Shown: positions 51,622 through 58,880 of the stretch, piece after piece
How positions within the stretch are numbered: position 1 is the first letter of the stretch
How the letters are laid out: each line of letters begins with the position of its first letter
Source: Streptomyces sp. NBC_00448
Lineage (GTDB): Bacteria > Actinomycetota > Actinomycetes > Streptomycetales > Streptomycetaceae
Direction of reading: 5' to 3'
Length of the DNA stretch: 64,000 bases
Assembly: GCF_036014115.1 (NCBI RefSeq)
Contig: NZ_CP107913.1
Location: forward strand, 9,504,501 to 9,568,500
The notes under the pieces: model-generated
What the model was told of the DNA's origin: nothing
Database searches by the model: none
What the model saw: only the letters and a program-made list of their open reading frames with translations
Translations under genes and position numbers: made by a program

Positions 51622-52910
51622 GCGGTGACTCCTCCTCCTGCGTCGCGCACCATCTGGCCGAGCCGGGTGAACACCCGCTCGTCTTCGCGGACGCCGTCGT
51701 GTTCGTACTCGTTGGTGATCCAGGTCTGGAGGTTGCCGACCCGGGCCGCGGTCTCCAGTTGCAGTCCGGCGTCCACGTACATGTCGTCGTGGTAGACGGC
51801 GGCGGCGACCGGGACCTCGTTGGCGGCCAGCCGCTCCGGGTCGTACAGCGGCGGCCAGCTCTCCCGCTCGGCCAGCAGCTCCACCGCCGCGCGGAACGGG
51901 CGCAGTTCGCTGATCTCCTCGAACATCCAGGGGTAGATCATCTCGCCGGTGAACAGTAGCGGCCTGGCGTCCTCGGCGAACCGCGGGTGCCGCGGCAGCT
52001 CGGCCTGCGCCGCCCATCCGGTCGGGCCGGGCCCGTGGGCGTAGATGCTCTCCTGCAGGGCCGCGTAGAGCGGGTTGTCGCTGTAGGAGGTCCTGGCCAG
52101 CACCTGGTGCAGGAAGGTCGCCGACAACTCGTCGCCGCTCCATGCCTCGTCGAGCAGCCAGTGCAGACGTTCGTGGCCGGGCTTCATCCCGAGGTCGACG
52201 CCCAGCGACTGCAGCCGCCGGACGGTCAGCACGTCGCCGTCGGGCAGCCGCACCCCGCCCTCGGCCAGCCGGTCGGCGATCCGGGCGACCCGCTCGGCCG
52301 CGTGCGGGTAACGCCGGTGGAGGATCGCGTTCTTGGCCTCCACCCGCGGATAGGTGCGCCGGTAGACCTCGGCCGCCGACGGGTCGAGTCCCGGCAGCCC
52401 GCCGGTGACGTAGCAACTGCTCAGCCCCTCGGGGGCCCGCGACAGGTACGTCATGGTGAGGAAGCCGCCGTAGGACTGGCCGAGCGTGGACCAGCGGCGG
52501 CCGCCGTAGAGGGTCCGGCGCAGGTGTTCGTGGTCGGCCACGATGGCGTCGGCCCGGAAGCAGGCGAGGAAGTCCGCGCCCTCGCGGGCGGTCGCGAACG
52601 CGCTCATCCGGCGGCCGTCGATCCGGGTGCTGCGGCCGGTGCCGCGCTGGTCGGCCAGCACCACCCGGTGCGTCCCCAGCGCCACGCCGAGCCAGCCGCT
52701 CCGGTCCAGCGGGCGCGGTGCCTTCCCGCCCGGGCCGCCCTGGAGGTAGACGAGGCAGGGCAGGTCCTCGCCGGCCCGAGCCGGATCGACGAGCTCGCGG
52801 ACGAACAGCTGGATCGTTCCGCGCCCGGGGTCGGACCAGTCCAGCGGCGCGTCGACGAACTGCTCGCGCACCCGCATGCCGGGAATGGTGTACGTGATGG
52901 CGCCGCTCAT
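51618..52910 (-). CDS. Prolyl aminopeptidase-like alpha/beta hydrolase, first gene of the hydroxyproline operon
   Basis: ATG 52910 is ten bases after AAGGAGGG; the upstream ATG at 52968 lies in the promoter region and lacks a site. The 430-aa protein has Gly-Gly-Pro-Gly-Gly (about 58-62), Asp-Gln-Arg-Gly-Thr-Gly-Arg-Ser and the nucleophile Ser146 in Gly-Gln-Ser-Tyr-Gly-Gly, a pattern of the larger S33 prolyl aminopeptidases. Glu at the end of Thr-Gly-Glu-Met-Ile-Tyr is noteworthy as S33 enzymes use Glu residues to hold the substrate amino group. At the head of the operon it could release N-terminal hydroxyproline from peptides, feeding the epimerase. No signal peptide was seen. Confidence 0.85.
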   Translation of the reverse strand: MSGAITYTIPGMRVREQFVDAPLDWSDPGRGTIQLFVRELVDPARAGEDLPCLVYLQGGPGGKAPRPLDRSGWLGVALGTHRVVLADQRGTGRSTRIDGRRMSAFATAREGADFLACFRADAIVADHEHLRRTLYGGRRWSTLGQSYGGFLTMTYLSRAPEGLSSCYVTGGLPGLDPSAAEVYRRTYPRVEAKNAILHRRYPHAAERVARIADRLAEGGVRLPDGDVLTVRRLQSLGVDLGMKPGHERLHWLLDEAWSGDELSATFLHQVLARTSYSDNPLYAALQESIYAHGPGPTGWAAQAELPRHPRFAEDARPLLFTGEMIYPWMFEEISELRPFRAAVELLAERESWPPLYDPERLAANEVPVAAAVYHDDMYVDAGLQLETAARVGNLQTWITNEYEHDGVREDERVFTRLGQMVRDAGGGVTA

Positions 52911-53230
52911 GCGGTGGCAGCCCTCCTTCGGCCTTCCCGTCCGGGACGACGGCTCTGACCTGCGCATACGTCATACGATGCACAAGTAGTATGTGGTATT
53001 GCACTGACCATAGAGCCTCGACCCGGCTCGTGGCAACGGTCAGGGCGGCGGCGAGGTGAACGCGGATGCCACGACGGGCGGTACCCCTCGGTCCACGGTG
53101 CGCGGTTGCCGGTGCGCGGTTCCCGGGCCCACGCGGCGGGTAAGGCCCGGGTGTACATCGAACGCGGGTGTACATCGAACGCGGGTGTACATCGAACGCG
53201 GGTGTACATCGAACGAAATGGGGTGGGGCG
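52911..53230. promoter_or_regulatory. Promoter and operator region of the hydroxyproline operon, with 17-bp tandem repeats at its far end
   Basis: This 320-bp region has a distinctly AT-rich patch at 52960-53012 upstream of the operon. Inside it CATAC (52972-52976) and GTATG (52989-52993) form an inverted pair, with further GTAT/ATAC fragments nearby. FCD-GntR regulators use such short dyads. The rest holds GC-rich sequence and the tandem repeat array at 53149-53216. No other gene was identified. Confidence 0.5.
53149..53216 (+). repeat. Four tandem 17-bp iterations with TGTACA core
   Basis: The unit GGGTGTACATCGAACGC is repeated four times without spacers (53149, 53166, 53183, 53200); only the final base of the last copy differs. 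Each unit has the palindrome TGTACA followed by CGAAC. The array ends 14 bp before the small ORF at 53231. Period 17 is not a multiple of three, so the translation shifts frame at each copy, which argues for a DNA-binding or structural role. See findings. Confidence 0.95.
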
Positions 53231-53410
53231 ATGAAGGACTGGCTTTCCCGGAAGGGCGGCCGGCTGCTGGACGTGTTCTCGCAGCGGCGGAGGATGGCGA
53301 AGTACACCGACCCGGGAGCGCACATGAGGGGCGCCCCGGGCCGGGACGCGTCGTTGCCGGTCAACCACACGAGGACGTCGGTGCCGCCGATGGGTCCGTA
53401 CGGCGGCTGA
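53231..53410 (+). CDS. Small basic protein, hypothetical
   Basis: A 59-aa frame begins at ATG 53231 behind GGGGTGGGG, which is a modest ribosome site. The product is basic in its first half (Trp-Leu-Ser-Arg-Lys, Gln-Arg-Arg-Arg) and ends in Pro/Gly residues, with no recognised domain or membrane segment. A longer version starting inside the repeats (53168) is unlikely because repeat-derived codons have no protein-like pattern. Existence as a gene is uncertain; the repeat array directly upstream is the main reason to keep it. Confidence 0.4.
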   Translation: MKDWLSRKGGRLLDVFSQRRRMAKYTDPGAHMRGAPGRDASLPVNHTRTSVPPMGPYGG

Positions 53411-53483
53411 GGTCCTCCACCGGCGGCGCCCCGCGCACCCGGCCGCCGCGGGCCTTCCCGCAGCGGCCGTCTACGCTCGCGCC

Positions 53484-54416
53484 ATGCAGCGCAGCGACGT
53501 CAGGCGGGCCGACGGCACCTGGGTGGGGCTGTCCCTGGATGTGCGGGACCGCGACCTGCCGGGGCTGCGGGTGTTCACCGCCGGGACGCGGCTGCTGGTC
53601 TGCCGGCGTTCGCGGCCCGTGCTGCTCGCCGTCGTCCAGGAGCGGTTCCAGGGCGTGGACTTCTGGCGCACCGACGCGTACCGCTCCTTCGTCCCGCCGC
53701 TGCGCGCCGATACGGGGCGCGCCCTGGCGGGCCGTCCCGAACGGTGGGCCCACCGCTTCGCGCAGTACCTCGCCGACGCGGCGGACAGCCCGCTGCACGA
53801 GGGCAGATGGCTGCTGTCGAGCGAGAGTCCGCTGCTGCGGTGGCGCCATCCGGGAGCCTCGCACGCCCGGTACTGGGATTCGATGCTCGTCGACGGCCAT
53901 CCCGACGGGTACATCGACTGGTTCGTCCACTCCGGCTCGTGGGAGGTCCTCCCGCTGCGGCCGATGCCCGACGCCGCGGACAGCCGGGTCAAGGCGTACC
54001 GCAAGCAGGCCCGTGAAGGGACGCTGCCACCCGTCCTGCTGTGGTGGGTCAGCGGCCTGGACTGCCACCTGATCCTGGACGGTCACGCGCGGCTGGCCGC
54101 GGCCGTCGCCGAGTCCGTCGAGCCCGCGCTGCTGCACGTGCACCGCACGGTGCCCCGCGACGACCTGGCCGCGCGCACCGACGAGGCCGTGGACTCCTAC
54201 GCGTCCGAACTGGCCCGCTTCGCCGAACTGCGCGCCGTCCACGGCCCCGCGGTCCCGGACGGCGCCGCCACCGCCGGCCCGCGGCTCGCCCGCCTCCTGC
54301 ACGAGCTGCACACCGCGCACCAGCCGACCTGGGCGTGGCCCCTGCCCGGCGGGGAGACGCGGTGGCGTCGCCTCGCACGCGAGGCAACCGCGGGGCGGGA
54401 GTGGCCCGTTGCCTGA
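53484..54416 (+). CDS. Uncharacterised protein with ParB/sulfiredoxin-like motif
   Basis: The 310-aa protein has no signal peptide. Around residue 195 it reads Leu-Ile-Leu-Asp-Gly-His-Ala-Arg-Leu-Ala-Ala-Ala, resembling the Asp-Gly-x-x-Arg-xx-Ala box of ParB/Srx-fold nucleotide-binding proteins. A Lys-Ala-Tyr-Arg-Lys-Gln element lies before it. The N-terminal 170 residues are rich in Trp and Arg with no recognised domain. No clear ribosome site precedes ATG 53484. The zinc-ribbon frame at 54409 overlaps its 3' end. The ParB-like reading rests on one motif, so the function is open. Confidence 0.65.
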   Translation: MQRSDVRRADGTWVGLSLDVRDRDLPGLRVFTAGTRLLVCRRSRPVLLAVVQERFQGVDFWRTDAYRSFVPPLRADTGRALAGRPERWAHRFAQYLADAADSPLHEGRWLLSSESPLLRWRHPGASHARYWDSMLVDGHPDGYIDWFVHSGSWEVLPLRPMPDAADSRVKAYRKQAREGTLPPVLLWWVSGLDCHLILDGHARLAAAVAESVEPALLHVHRTVPRDDLAARTDEAVDSYASELARFAELRAVHGPAVPDGAATAGPRLARLLHELHTAHQPTWAWPLPGGETRWRRLAREATAGREWPVA

Positions 54417-54652
54417 GGAGCGGACGCACCGGCGCCATGACGGGGAGCCGAAGAGCACGGCACCGCGTTGCCCGACCTGCGGCCGGTCGACGACCCGCAC
54501 CGCGATGGTCCTCGCGCGGCGGGAGCAGGACGGCACGCGCGCCTGCCGAGGTGTGTGGCAGTGCGGCGACCGGCACCTTTGGTGGGGGTTGGAGCGATCG
54601 CCCCGACGAGGCGTTGGAGATCTGCCCGTACCCCGACCGCTTCGGCGCCTGA
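54409..54652 (+). pseudogene. Small zinc-ribbon protein gene, apparently frameshifted
   Basis: The frame from TTG 54409 encodes Cys-Pro-Thr-Cys-Gly, then Trp-Gln-Cys-Gly-Asp-Arg-His-Leu-Trp-Trp-Gly and then runs into unrelated Arg-rich sequence. A different frame continues sensibly from the same point with Trp-Ser-Asp-Arg-Pro-Asp-Glu-Ala-Leu-Glu-Ile-Cys-Pro-Tyr-Pro and stops at 54652. Joining the two gives an approximately 80-residue protein with four or five cysteines and a compact ending. The break coincides with a run of five G at 54584-54588. Either a real mutation or a sequencing error could be responsible. Confidence 0.6.
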
Positions 54653-54701
54653 GCGGGTGCCTTGCCCGCCGCCGGCCGGTGACGTGGGCCTGGCGCCGTA
54701 C

Positions 54702-54718
54702 CCGCCGGGCCCCGGCGG
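54702..54718. terminator. Short GC hairpin between convergent genes
   Basis: CCGCCGGG and its complement flank one base at 54702-54718, between the zinc-ribbon frame and the alcohol dehydrogenase. Further GC-rich inverted segments follow. The assignment as terminator is weak. Confidence 0.3.
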
Positions 54719-54754
54719 CACCCGGGTGGGCCGGGGGCCGTCGGGGCGGGGCGG

Positions 54755-55795
54755 TCAGCCGTTGGGGAGGATGACCGCGCGGCCGTTGACCGTGCCCGCG
54801 TGCAACCGCTCGTACGCGCGCGGCGCCTCGTCCAGGGAGAAGGTCTCCGTGTGGACGGAGACCGCGCCGGCGCGGGCCAGGGCCAGCACCTCCTGGAGCT
54901 CCGAGCGGCTGCCCCAGTACGGAGCGCTGACCGAGACCTCGAACGGCATCGCGCCGAACCCGACCGGCAGCGTGCCACCGCCGATGCCCACGAGGGACAC
55001 CTCGGCCTCGACCCCGGCCACGGCCCCGGCGATGCGGACGGTGGGCGGGGCTCCGACGAAGTCGAAGACCGCCTGCGCGCCCAGACCGCCGGTCAACTCG
55101 CGGACGGTGGCGGGCGCGTCGTCGTCGGAGAGCACCGCCTCGTGGGCGCCGACCTGGCGGGCCAGCCGCAGCTTGTCCTCGCTGACGTCCAGAGCGACGA
55201 TCCGGGCCGGGCTCAGCGCCCGCAGCAGCTGGATCGCGGTGTGCCCGAGGCCGCCGGTGCCGATGACGACCGCGGTGGAGCCCGGAACCAGCTTCGGCAG
55301 CGCCCGCTTGATGGCGTGATACGGCGTCAGGCCGGCGTCGGTCAGCGGCACCGCGGCCACCGGGTCGAGCCCGTCCAGCGGGACGAGGTGGCGCGGGTCG
55401 TCGACGAGAAGGTACTCGGCGATCGCGCCGGGCGCGCCCAGGCCCGGCGGGCGGATGCCCAGCTCGTCGGCGCGCAGGCAGTAGTTCTCCTTGCCCTCGG
55501 CGCACTTGGCGCACCGGCCGCAGCCCCACGGGCCGTAGACGGCGACGGCGTCGCCCTCGCGGACCCCGGTCGTGCCGGCGCCGAGCGCGGCGACCGTGCC
55601 GACGCCCTCGTGGCCGAGGGTGAGCGGCAGCGCGTACGGGAAGCTGTCGGCGGGCCAGCTCATGACGGCGATGTCGCTGTGGCACACGCCGGCGGCGGTG
55701 ACCTTCAGCAGCACCTGGCCGGGACCGGGCTCGGGGTCCGGCACGGTCACCACCTCGGGGGCGGCGCCGATGGTGCGGTATTGCAGTGCCTTCAC
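54755..55795 (-). CDS. Zinc-dependent alcohol dehydrogenase (MDR family)
   Basis: The 346-aa enzyme has catalytic zinc ligands Cys38 and His61-Glu62, the structural zinc set Cys92, Cys95, Cys98, Cys106, and the NAD(P) motif Gly-Thr-Gly-Gly-Leu-Gly. It is the usual size for tetrameric bacterial MDR alcohol dehydrogenases. The gene follows an SDR and a TetR gene on the same strand with short spacers (20 bp to the SDR), suggesting one detoxification or alcohol/aldehyde-handling operon. The substrate is not evident. Confidence 0.95.
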   Translation of the reverse strand: MKALQYRTIGAAPEVVTVPDPEPGPGQVLLKVTAAGVCHSDIAVMSWPADSFPYALPLTLGHEGVGTVAALGAGTTGVREGDAVAVYGPWGCGRCAKCAEGKENYCLRADELGIRPPGLGAPGAIAEYLLVDDPRHLVPLDGLDPVAAVPLTDAGLTPYHAIKRALPKLVPGSTAVVIGTGGLGHTAIQLLRALSPARIVALDVSEDKLRLARQVGAHEAVLSDDDAPATVRELTGGLGAQAVFDFVGAPPTVRIAGAVAGVEAEVSLVGIGGGTLPVGFGAMPFEVSVSAPYWGSRSELQEVLALARAGAVSVHTETFSLDEAPRAYERLHAGTVNGRAVILPNG

Positions 55796-55815
55796 GGTGA
55801 TCTCCTCTCCGAGGG

Positions 55816-56634
55816 TCAGACGGCGGTGTAGGCGCCGTCGACCAGGTGGTAGCTGCCGGTGACGAACGAGGCGCGGTCCGAGAGCAGGAACGCGATCAGC
55901 TCGGCGACCTCCTCGGGCCGGCCCAGCCGCCCTGCCGGGTGCAGCGCGACCAGCGCGGCGCGGGCCTGCTCGTCCATCCGGTTCAGCAGCGGGGTCTCGA
56001 TGAAGCCGGGGCCGACCGCGTTGACCCGGATGCCGCGGGCGGAGTACTCGGCGGCGGCGGTCTTGGTCAGCCCGACCACGCCGTGCTTGGCGGCCACGTA
56101 CGCGGGCGAGCCGGCGAAGCCGACGGAACCGAGGATGGAGGCCACGTTGACGACGGCGCCGCCGCGGCCGGCGGCCTCGATGGCGGGCAGCTCGTGGCGC
56201 AGGCAGTAGAAGACGCCGTCGAGGTTGGTGCGGATGACCCGGTCGTACTCCGCGATGTCGTACGCCCCGGTGGGTGCGCTCGGGCCGCCGATCCCGGCGT
56301 TGTTCACGGCGAGGTCGAGGCCGCCGAAGGTCTCGACGGCGAAGCGGACGGCCGCCTCGGCCGAGTCCGGCCGGGTGACGTCCAGCGCGGTCGCCGCGGC
56401 CTGCCGCCCCTCGGCGGTCAGTTCGGCGGCGGCCTTCTCCGCGCCCGGGACGTCGAAGTCCGCGATGACGACCCGTGCGCCGCCGGCGGACAGCCGCCGG
56501 GCGGTGGCCAGGCCGATGCCGGACGCGGCCCCGGTGACCAGGGCGGTGCGGCCCGCGAACTCGGCCGCGTCGGCGGCGGGAGCGGGGGAGGGGGTGGTGG
56601 TGCGGGAGGTGGTGCTCATGGTGGTCTCACTCAT
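55816..56634 (-). CDS. Short-chain dehydrogenase/reductase
   Basis: A 272-aa SDR with Thr-Gly-Ala-Ala-Ser-Gly-Ile-Gly, Asn-Asn-Ala-Gly-Ile-Gly, and catalytic Ser plus Tyr-Val-Ala-Ala-Lys. Asp after the second strand (Ile-Ala-Asp-Phe-Asp) favours NAD(H). The ATG at 56634 overlaps the end of the TetR gene by eight bases; an alternative ATG five codons later (56619) is also possible. The first 28 residues are a Thr/Pro/Ala-rich extension not needed for the fold. It is co-transcribed with the TetR regulator and alcohol dehydrogenase. Confidence 0.93.
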   Translation of the reverse strand: MSETTMSTTSRTTTPSPAPAADAAEFAGRTALVTGAASGIGLATARRLSAGGARVVIADFDVPGAEKAAAELTAEGRQAAATALDVTRPDSAEAAVRFAVETFGGLDLAVNNAGIGGPSAPTGAYDIAEYDRVIRTNLDGVFYCLRHELPAIEAAGRGGAVVNVASILGSVGFAGSPAYVAAKHGVVGLTKTAAAEYSARGIRVNAVGPGFIETPLLNRMDEQARAALVALHPAGRLGRPEEVAELIAFLLSDRASFVTGSYHLVDGAYTAV

Positions 56635-57322
56635 CGGTAGTGCGTGGCTCTTCGGTGGCGTGGTGGGAGGCCGCGGAGGCGACTTCCCAGGACAGGGCGT
56701 CGTACGCCCGTTCCACGAGGTCGGCGAGATCGGTGCCGGCCCCGTCCTGGTGGTCAGGACCGCGCGCCCAGGCGCGCAGCCCGGCGGTCAGCACGCCCGC
56801 CGCGGCCTCCACGACGACGGCCGGGCGCAGGTCCCGGAGGTCGCCGGTGCCGAGGCGTTGTGCGATGATCCGGGTCGACTCGTCCTGGGCGTCGACCCGG
56901 ATGCGCTCGTACGCGGCGAACAAGGTGGGTTCCCGGTCGAGGAGCCCGATGATCCGGCGCATCTGCGGGCGCAGGTGCGCCGCGGGCGTGTGCGGGTCGG
57001 CCAGCCAGGCGCGGACGGCCCGGCGGTAGGCCAGCAGCGGCGGTTCGCCGGCCGGCCGGGCGCGCAGCGCCGCGTTGATCCGCTCGCCGTCGTCGCGGAC
57101 GAAGCCGAGGGCAGCGTCCTCCTTGCCGGTGAAGTACCGGCTGAAGGTGCGCCGCGTGACGTCCGCGCGTTCGGCTATCGCCTCCACCGTGGTGGCGGCC
57201 AGACCCCGTTCCAGGATCAGCTCGACGGCGGCGGTGGCGAGCGCCTTGCGGGTGCGGCGCGCCCGCAGCAGCCGCCGGTCCGCCACGGCGGTGCCACTCG
57301 GTACTGCTTCCTCGGCGTCCAT
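56627..57322 (-). CDS. TetR-family transcriptional regulator
   Basis: ATG 57322 is the start that precedes the helix-turn-helix; the longer frame would translate the operator palindromes. The 231-aa protein has an N-terminal DNA-binding domain (Ala-Thr-Thr-Val-Glu-Ala-Ile-Ala-Glu-Arg-Ala-Asp-Val-Thr-Arg-Arg-Thr-Phe-Ser-Arg-Tyr-Phe split by the turn near residue 50) and a helical ligand domain with a TetR C-terminal-type Ala/Arg-rich region. Two 17-bp palindromes 21-71 bp upstream are almost certainly its own operators, so it should repress itself and the SDR/ADH genes. Confidence 0.93.
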   Translation of the reverse strand: MDAEEAVPSGTAVADRRLLRARRTRKALATAAVELILERGLAATTVEAIAERADVTRRTFSRYFTGKEDAALGFVRDDGERINAALRARPAGEPPLLAYRRAVRAWLADPHTPAAHLRPQMRRIIGLLDREPTLFAAYERIRVDAQDESTRIIAQRLGTGDLRDLRPAVVVEAAAGVLTAGLRAWARGPDHQDGAGTDLADLVERAYDALSWEVASAASHHATEEPRTTDE

Positions 57323-57710
57323 GCCTTCGACCGTACGTCCGGATGTCCCGGTGGGACATATTTCCCGATGAGACATATGTCCCACCGGGACATCGGAGAG
57401 CTGTCGCGGTCGCGCGGGGCGCCCGGGAAGCCGATACCGCCTGGACGGCAGGCGCCGTGAACGGCCTCCGCTGCCCGTCCGTCGCCCCGCCCGCACACCA
57501 GAGCGCGCGTCCCCGCTCCGGTGGCGCGGCCCAGGTGTGTCCGCCGCGCTGCCGGGAAGACGGGTCGTCGCGCGGCTGCCGAGGTCCGCCGGGTGCCGCT
57601 GTTCGGGTGGTGTGCGGCGCGGCGGCGGTCCGCGCCGGAGACCGGTCCGGCCGGGCTTCGAGAATGGACGGCACGGCGGGTACGGGCGTCAACGGCGGGA
57701 GGCGGCGGGC
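57323..57710. other. 388-bp divergent intergenic region between TetR and the antiporter operon
   Basis: Besides the two operators at 57343-57393 this region shows no gene. The AT-rich core 57340-57395 is the only promoter-like part; the 300 bp towards the antiporter operon are uniformly GC-rich and no promoter could be picked out. Confidence 0.5.
57343..57393. promoter_or_regulatory. Pair of 17-bp palindromic TetR operators
   Basis: ATGTCCCGGTGGGACAT (57343-57359) and ATGTCCCACCGGGACAT (57377-57393) are each palindromic with 7-bp arms and a 3-base centre. They are reverse complements of each other, so 57342-57360 and 57376-57394 form a perfect 19-bp inverted repeat. Centres are 34 bp apart, about three helical turns. 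Confidence 0.9.
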
Positions 57711-58238
57711 ATGGTGCGCACAGCGGTGACCGAGGTCGCGGCGTGGTGGGTCGTCATGGTCGCGCTCACGGTGGTGCTGATCAGCTCGGTCGGACCTGTC
57801 GAGCTGGCGGTCGCCGCCGTGGCCGGGCTCGGCGCCGCGTTCGCGGCCCGGCGGATCAGGCGGGCGGTACGGCTCGGGCGGCCGCGCGGCCGCGGAGTTC
57901 CCCGCGCGGTGGCGGTACTGCCCTGGTCGCTCGTCCGCGGTGCCGCCGTGCTGGCCCGCGACACGTGTGCCGGTGGGAGGCGGTCGGGCGCGGTGCGCCG
58001 GGTCGTGCTGCGTCCGGGCACCGGAGCCGGTTGGGCGGGGCTGCTGCTGGCCGCTTCCGCGGACACGTGCGTCCTGGGGACCGACGAGGACGGCGACGAG
58101 GAGAGCGGAGAGAACGGCGGGCACGGAGGTGGGGACGGAGGTGGCGACGGCCCCGCCCCCGGCGTGCGGGTGCACGCCCTGCGCCGCGAACCCGGCGCGG
58201 TGGAACGCGCGTTCGGTGGTCCGGATGGTCCGCGGTGA
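57711..58238 (+). CDS. mrpE: Cation/proton antiporter subunit E (MrpE/MbhA-like)
   Basis: The 175-aa protein has an N-terminal pair of hydrophobic helices (Trp-Trp-Val-Val-Met-Val-Ala-Leu-Thr-Val-Val-Leu and the next 20 residues) followed by a cytoplasmic domain with the family's Pro-Gly-Thr-Gly-Ala-Gly-Trp and a Val-His-Ala-Leu motif. A Gly/Asp/Glu-rich insert (about 125-155) interrupts the C-terminal part. It opens a seven-gene operon of Mrp/Mbh-type subunits and overlaps the next gene by four bases. MrpE is a membrane subunit needed for full antiport activity. Confidence 0.85.
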   Translation: MVRTAVTEVAAWWVVMVALTVVLISSVGPVELAVAAVAGLGAAFAARRIRRAVRLGRPRGRGVPRAVAVLPWSLVRGAAVLARDTCAGGRRSGAVRRVVLRPGTGAGWAGLLLAASADTCVLGTDEDGDEESGENGGHGGGDGGGDGPAPGVRVHALRREPGAVERAFGGPDGPR

Positions 58239-58528
58239 ACGCGTGGGCGGCCGCGGCCCTCGTGCTGCTCGCCGGCGCCGGCCCCGCGTGCCTGTGGGTC
58301 GCCGCGTCCGGCTCCCCGGTGCGGCGGCTCGTCGCGCTGTCGTCGCTCTCCACTGTGGTGGGCGCGGTGTTCCTCGTCCTGCCGCAGGGCTACGACCGGT
58401 CGTCGTACCAGGACCTGGCGCTGGTGCTGGCGGTGCTGTCACCGGCCGGGACGCTCGTCTTCGCCCGTTTCGTGGTGGGGGAGGGGAGCGACGCCCCCGA
58501 GGAGGAGCGGCACCGATCCAGCGACTGA
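58235..58528 (+). CDS. mrpF: Cation/proton antiporter subunit F (MrpF/MbhB-like)
   Basis: GTG 58235 overlaps the MrpE stop (GTGA). The 97-aa protein has three hydrophobic helices and the polar motif at the end of helix 2 usual for MrpF (Tyr-x-Asp-Leu-Ala-Leu-Val-Leu-Ala). It ends in a charged tail. It is a small membrane subunit of the antiporter complex. Confidence 0.85.
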   Translation: MNAWAAAALVLLAGAGPACLWVAASGSPVRRLVALSSLSTVVGAVFLVLPQGYDRSSYQDLALVLAVLSPAGTLVFARFVVGEGSDAPEEERHRSSD

Positions 58529-58583
58529 GAGGACAACAGGACATGGTGGGACTTCGGTACGACACGACCGCGGTGAACCGCGG

Positions 58584-58880
58584 ATGACCGCCGGTCACAT
58601 GGTGGCCCTGGCGCTGCTGTGGGCGGGCGTGGCCTGTGTGCTCCTGTCGGCGCTGGCCCTGGTACGGCTGAAGGGGACTTTGATGCGCCTGCACGCGCTG
58701 GCCGTCTCGTCCTGCCTGGGCGTTCCGCTGATCGCGCTCGCCGTCGCCGTCCAGCAGGGCCCGGGACGCGCGGCGGTCAAGACCCTGCTGATCGGGCTGC
58801 TGTTCGCGGCCGGCGGCACGGCCGGCACGATCGCCGTCGGGAAGGCCGCGTGGGAGTGCGGCGAGGGGGAGCAGCGGTGA
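58584..58880 (+). CDS. mrpG: Cation/proton antiporter subunit G (MrpG/MbhC-like)
   Basis: The 98-aa protein has three hydrophobic helices. Between the first two it shows Leu-Val-Arg-Leu-Lys-Gly-Thr-Leu-Met-Arg-Leu-His-Ala, the most conserved MrpG stretch. ATG 58584 lies 55 bp after the MrpF stop. The last base of its stop overlaps the next GTG start (GTGA). Confidence 0.9.
   Translation: MTAGHMVALALLWAGVACVLLSALALVRLKGTLMRLHALAVSSCLGVPLIALAVAVQQGPGRAAVKTLLIGLLFAAGGTAGTIAVGKAAWECGEGEQR

Noticed and set aside
53149..53216. CRISPR array
   Set aside because: The four 17-bp repeats are contiguous with no unique spacers and no cas genes are nearby.
53149..53216. LexA/SOS operator
   Set aside because: The unit holds TCGAAC half-sites in direct orientation only; the GTTCGA second half of the actinobacterial SOS box is missing.
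53168..53410. 80-aa protein starting inside the tandem repeats
   Set aside because: No ribosome site at that ATG, and the repeat period of 17 scrambles the reading frame in each unit.
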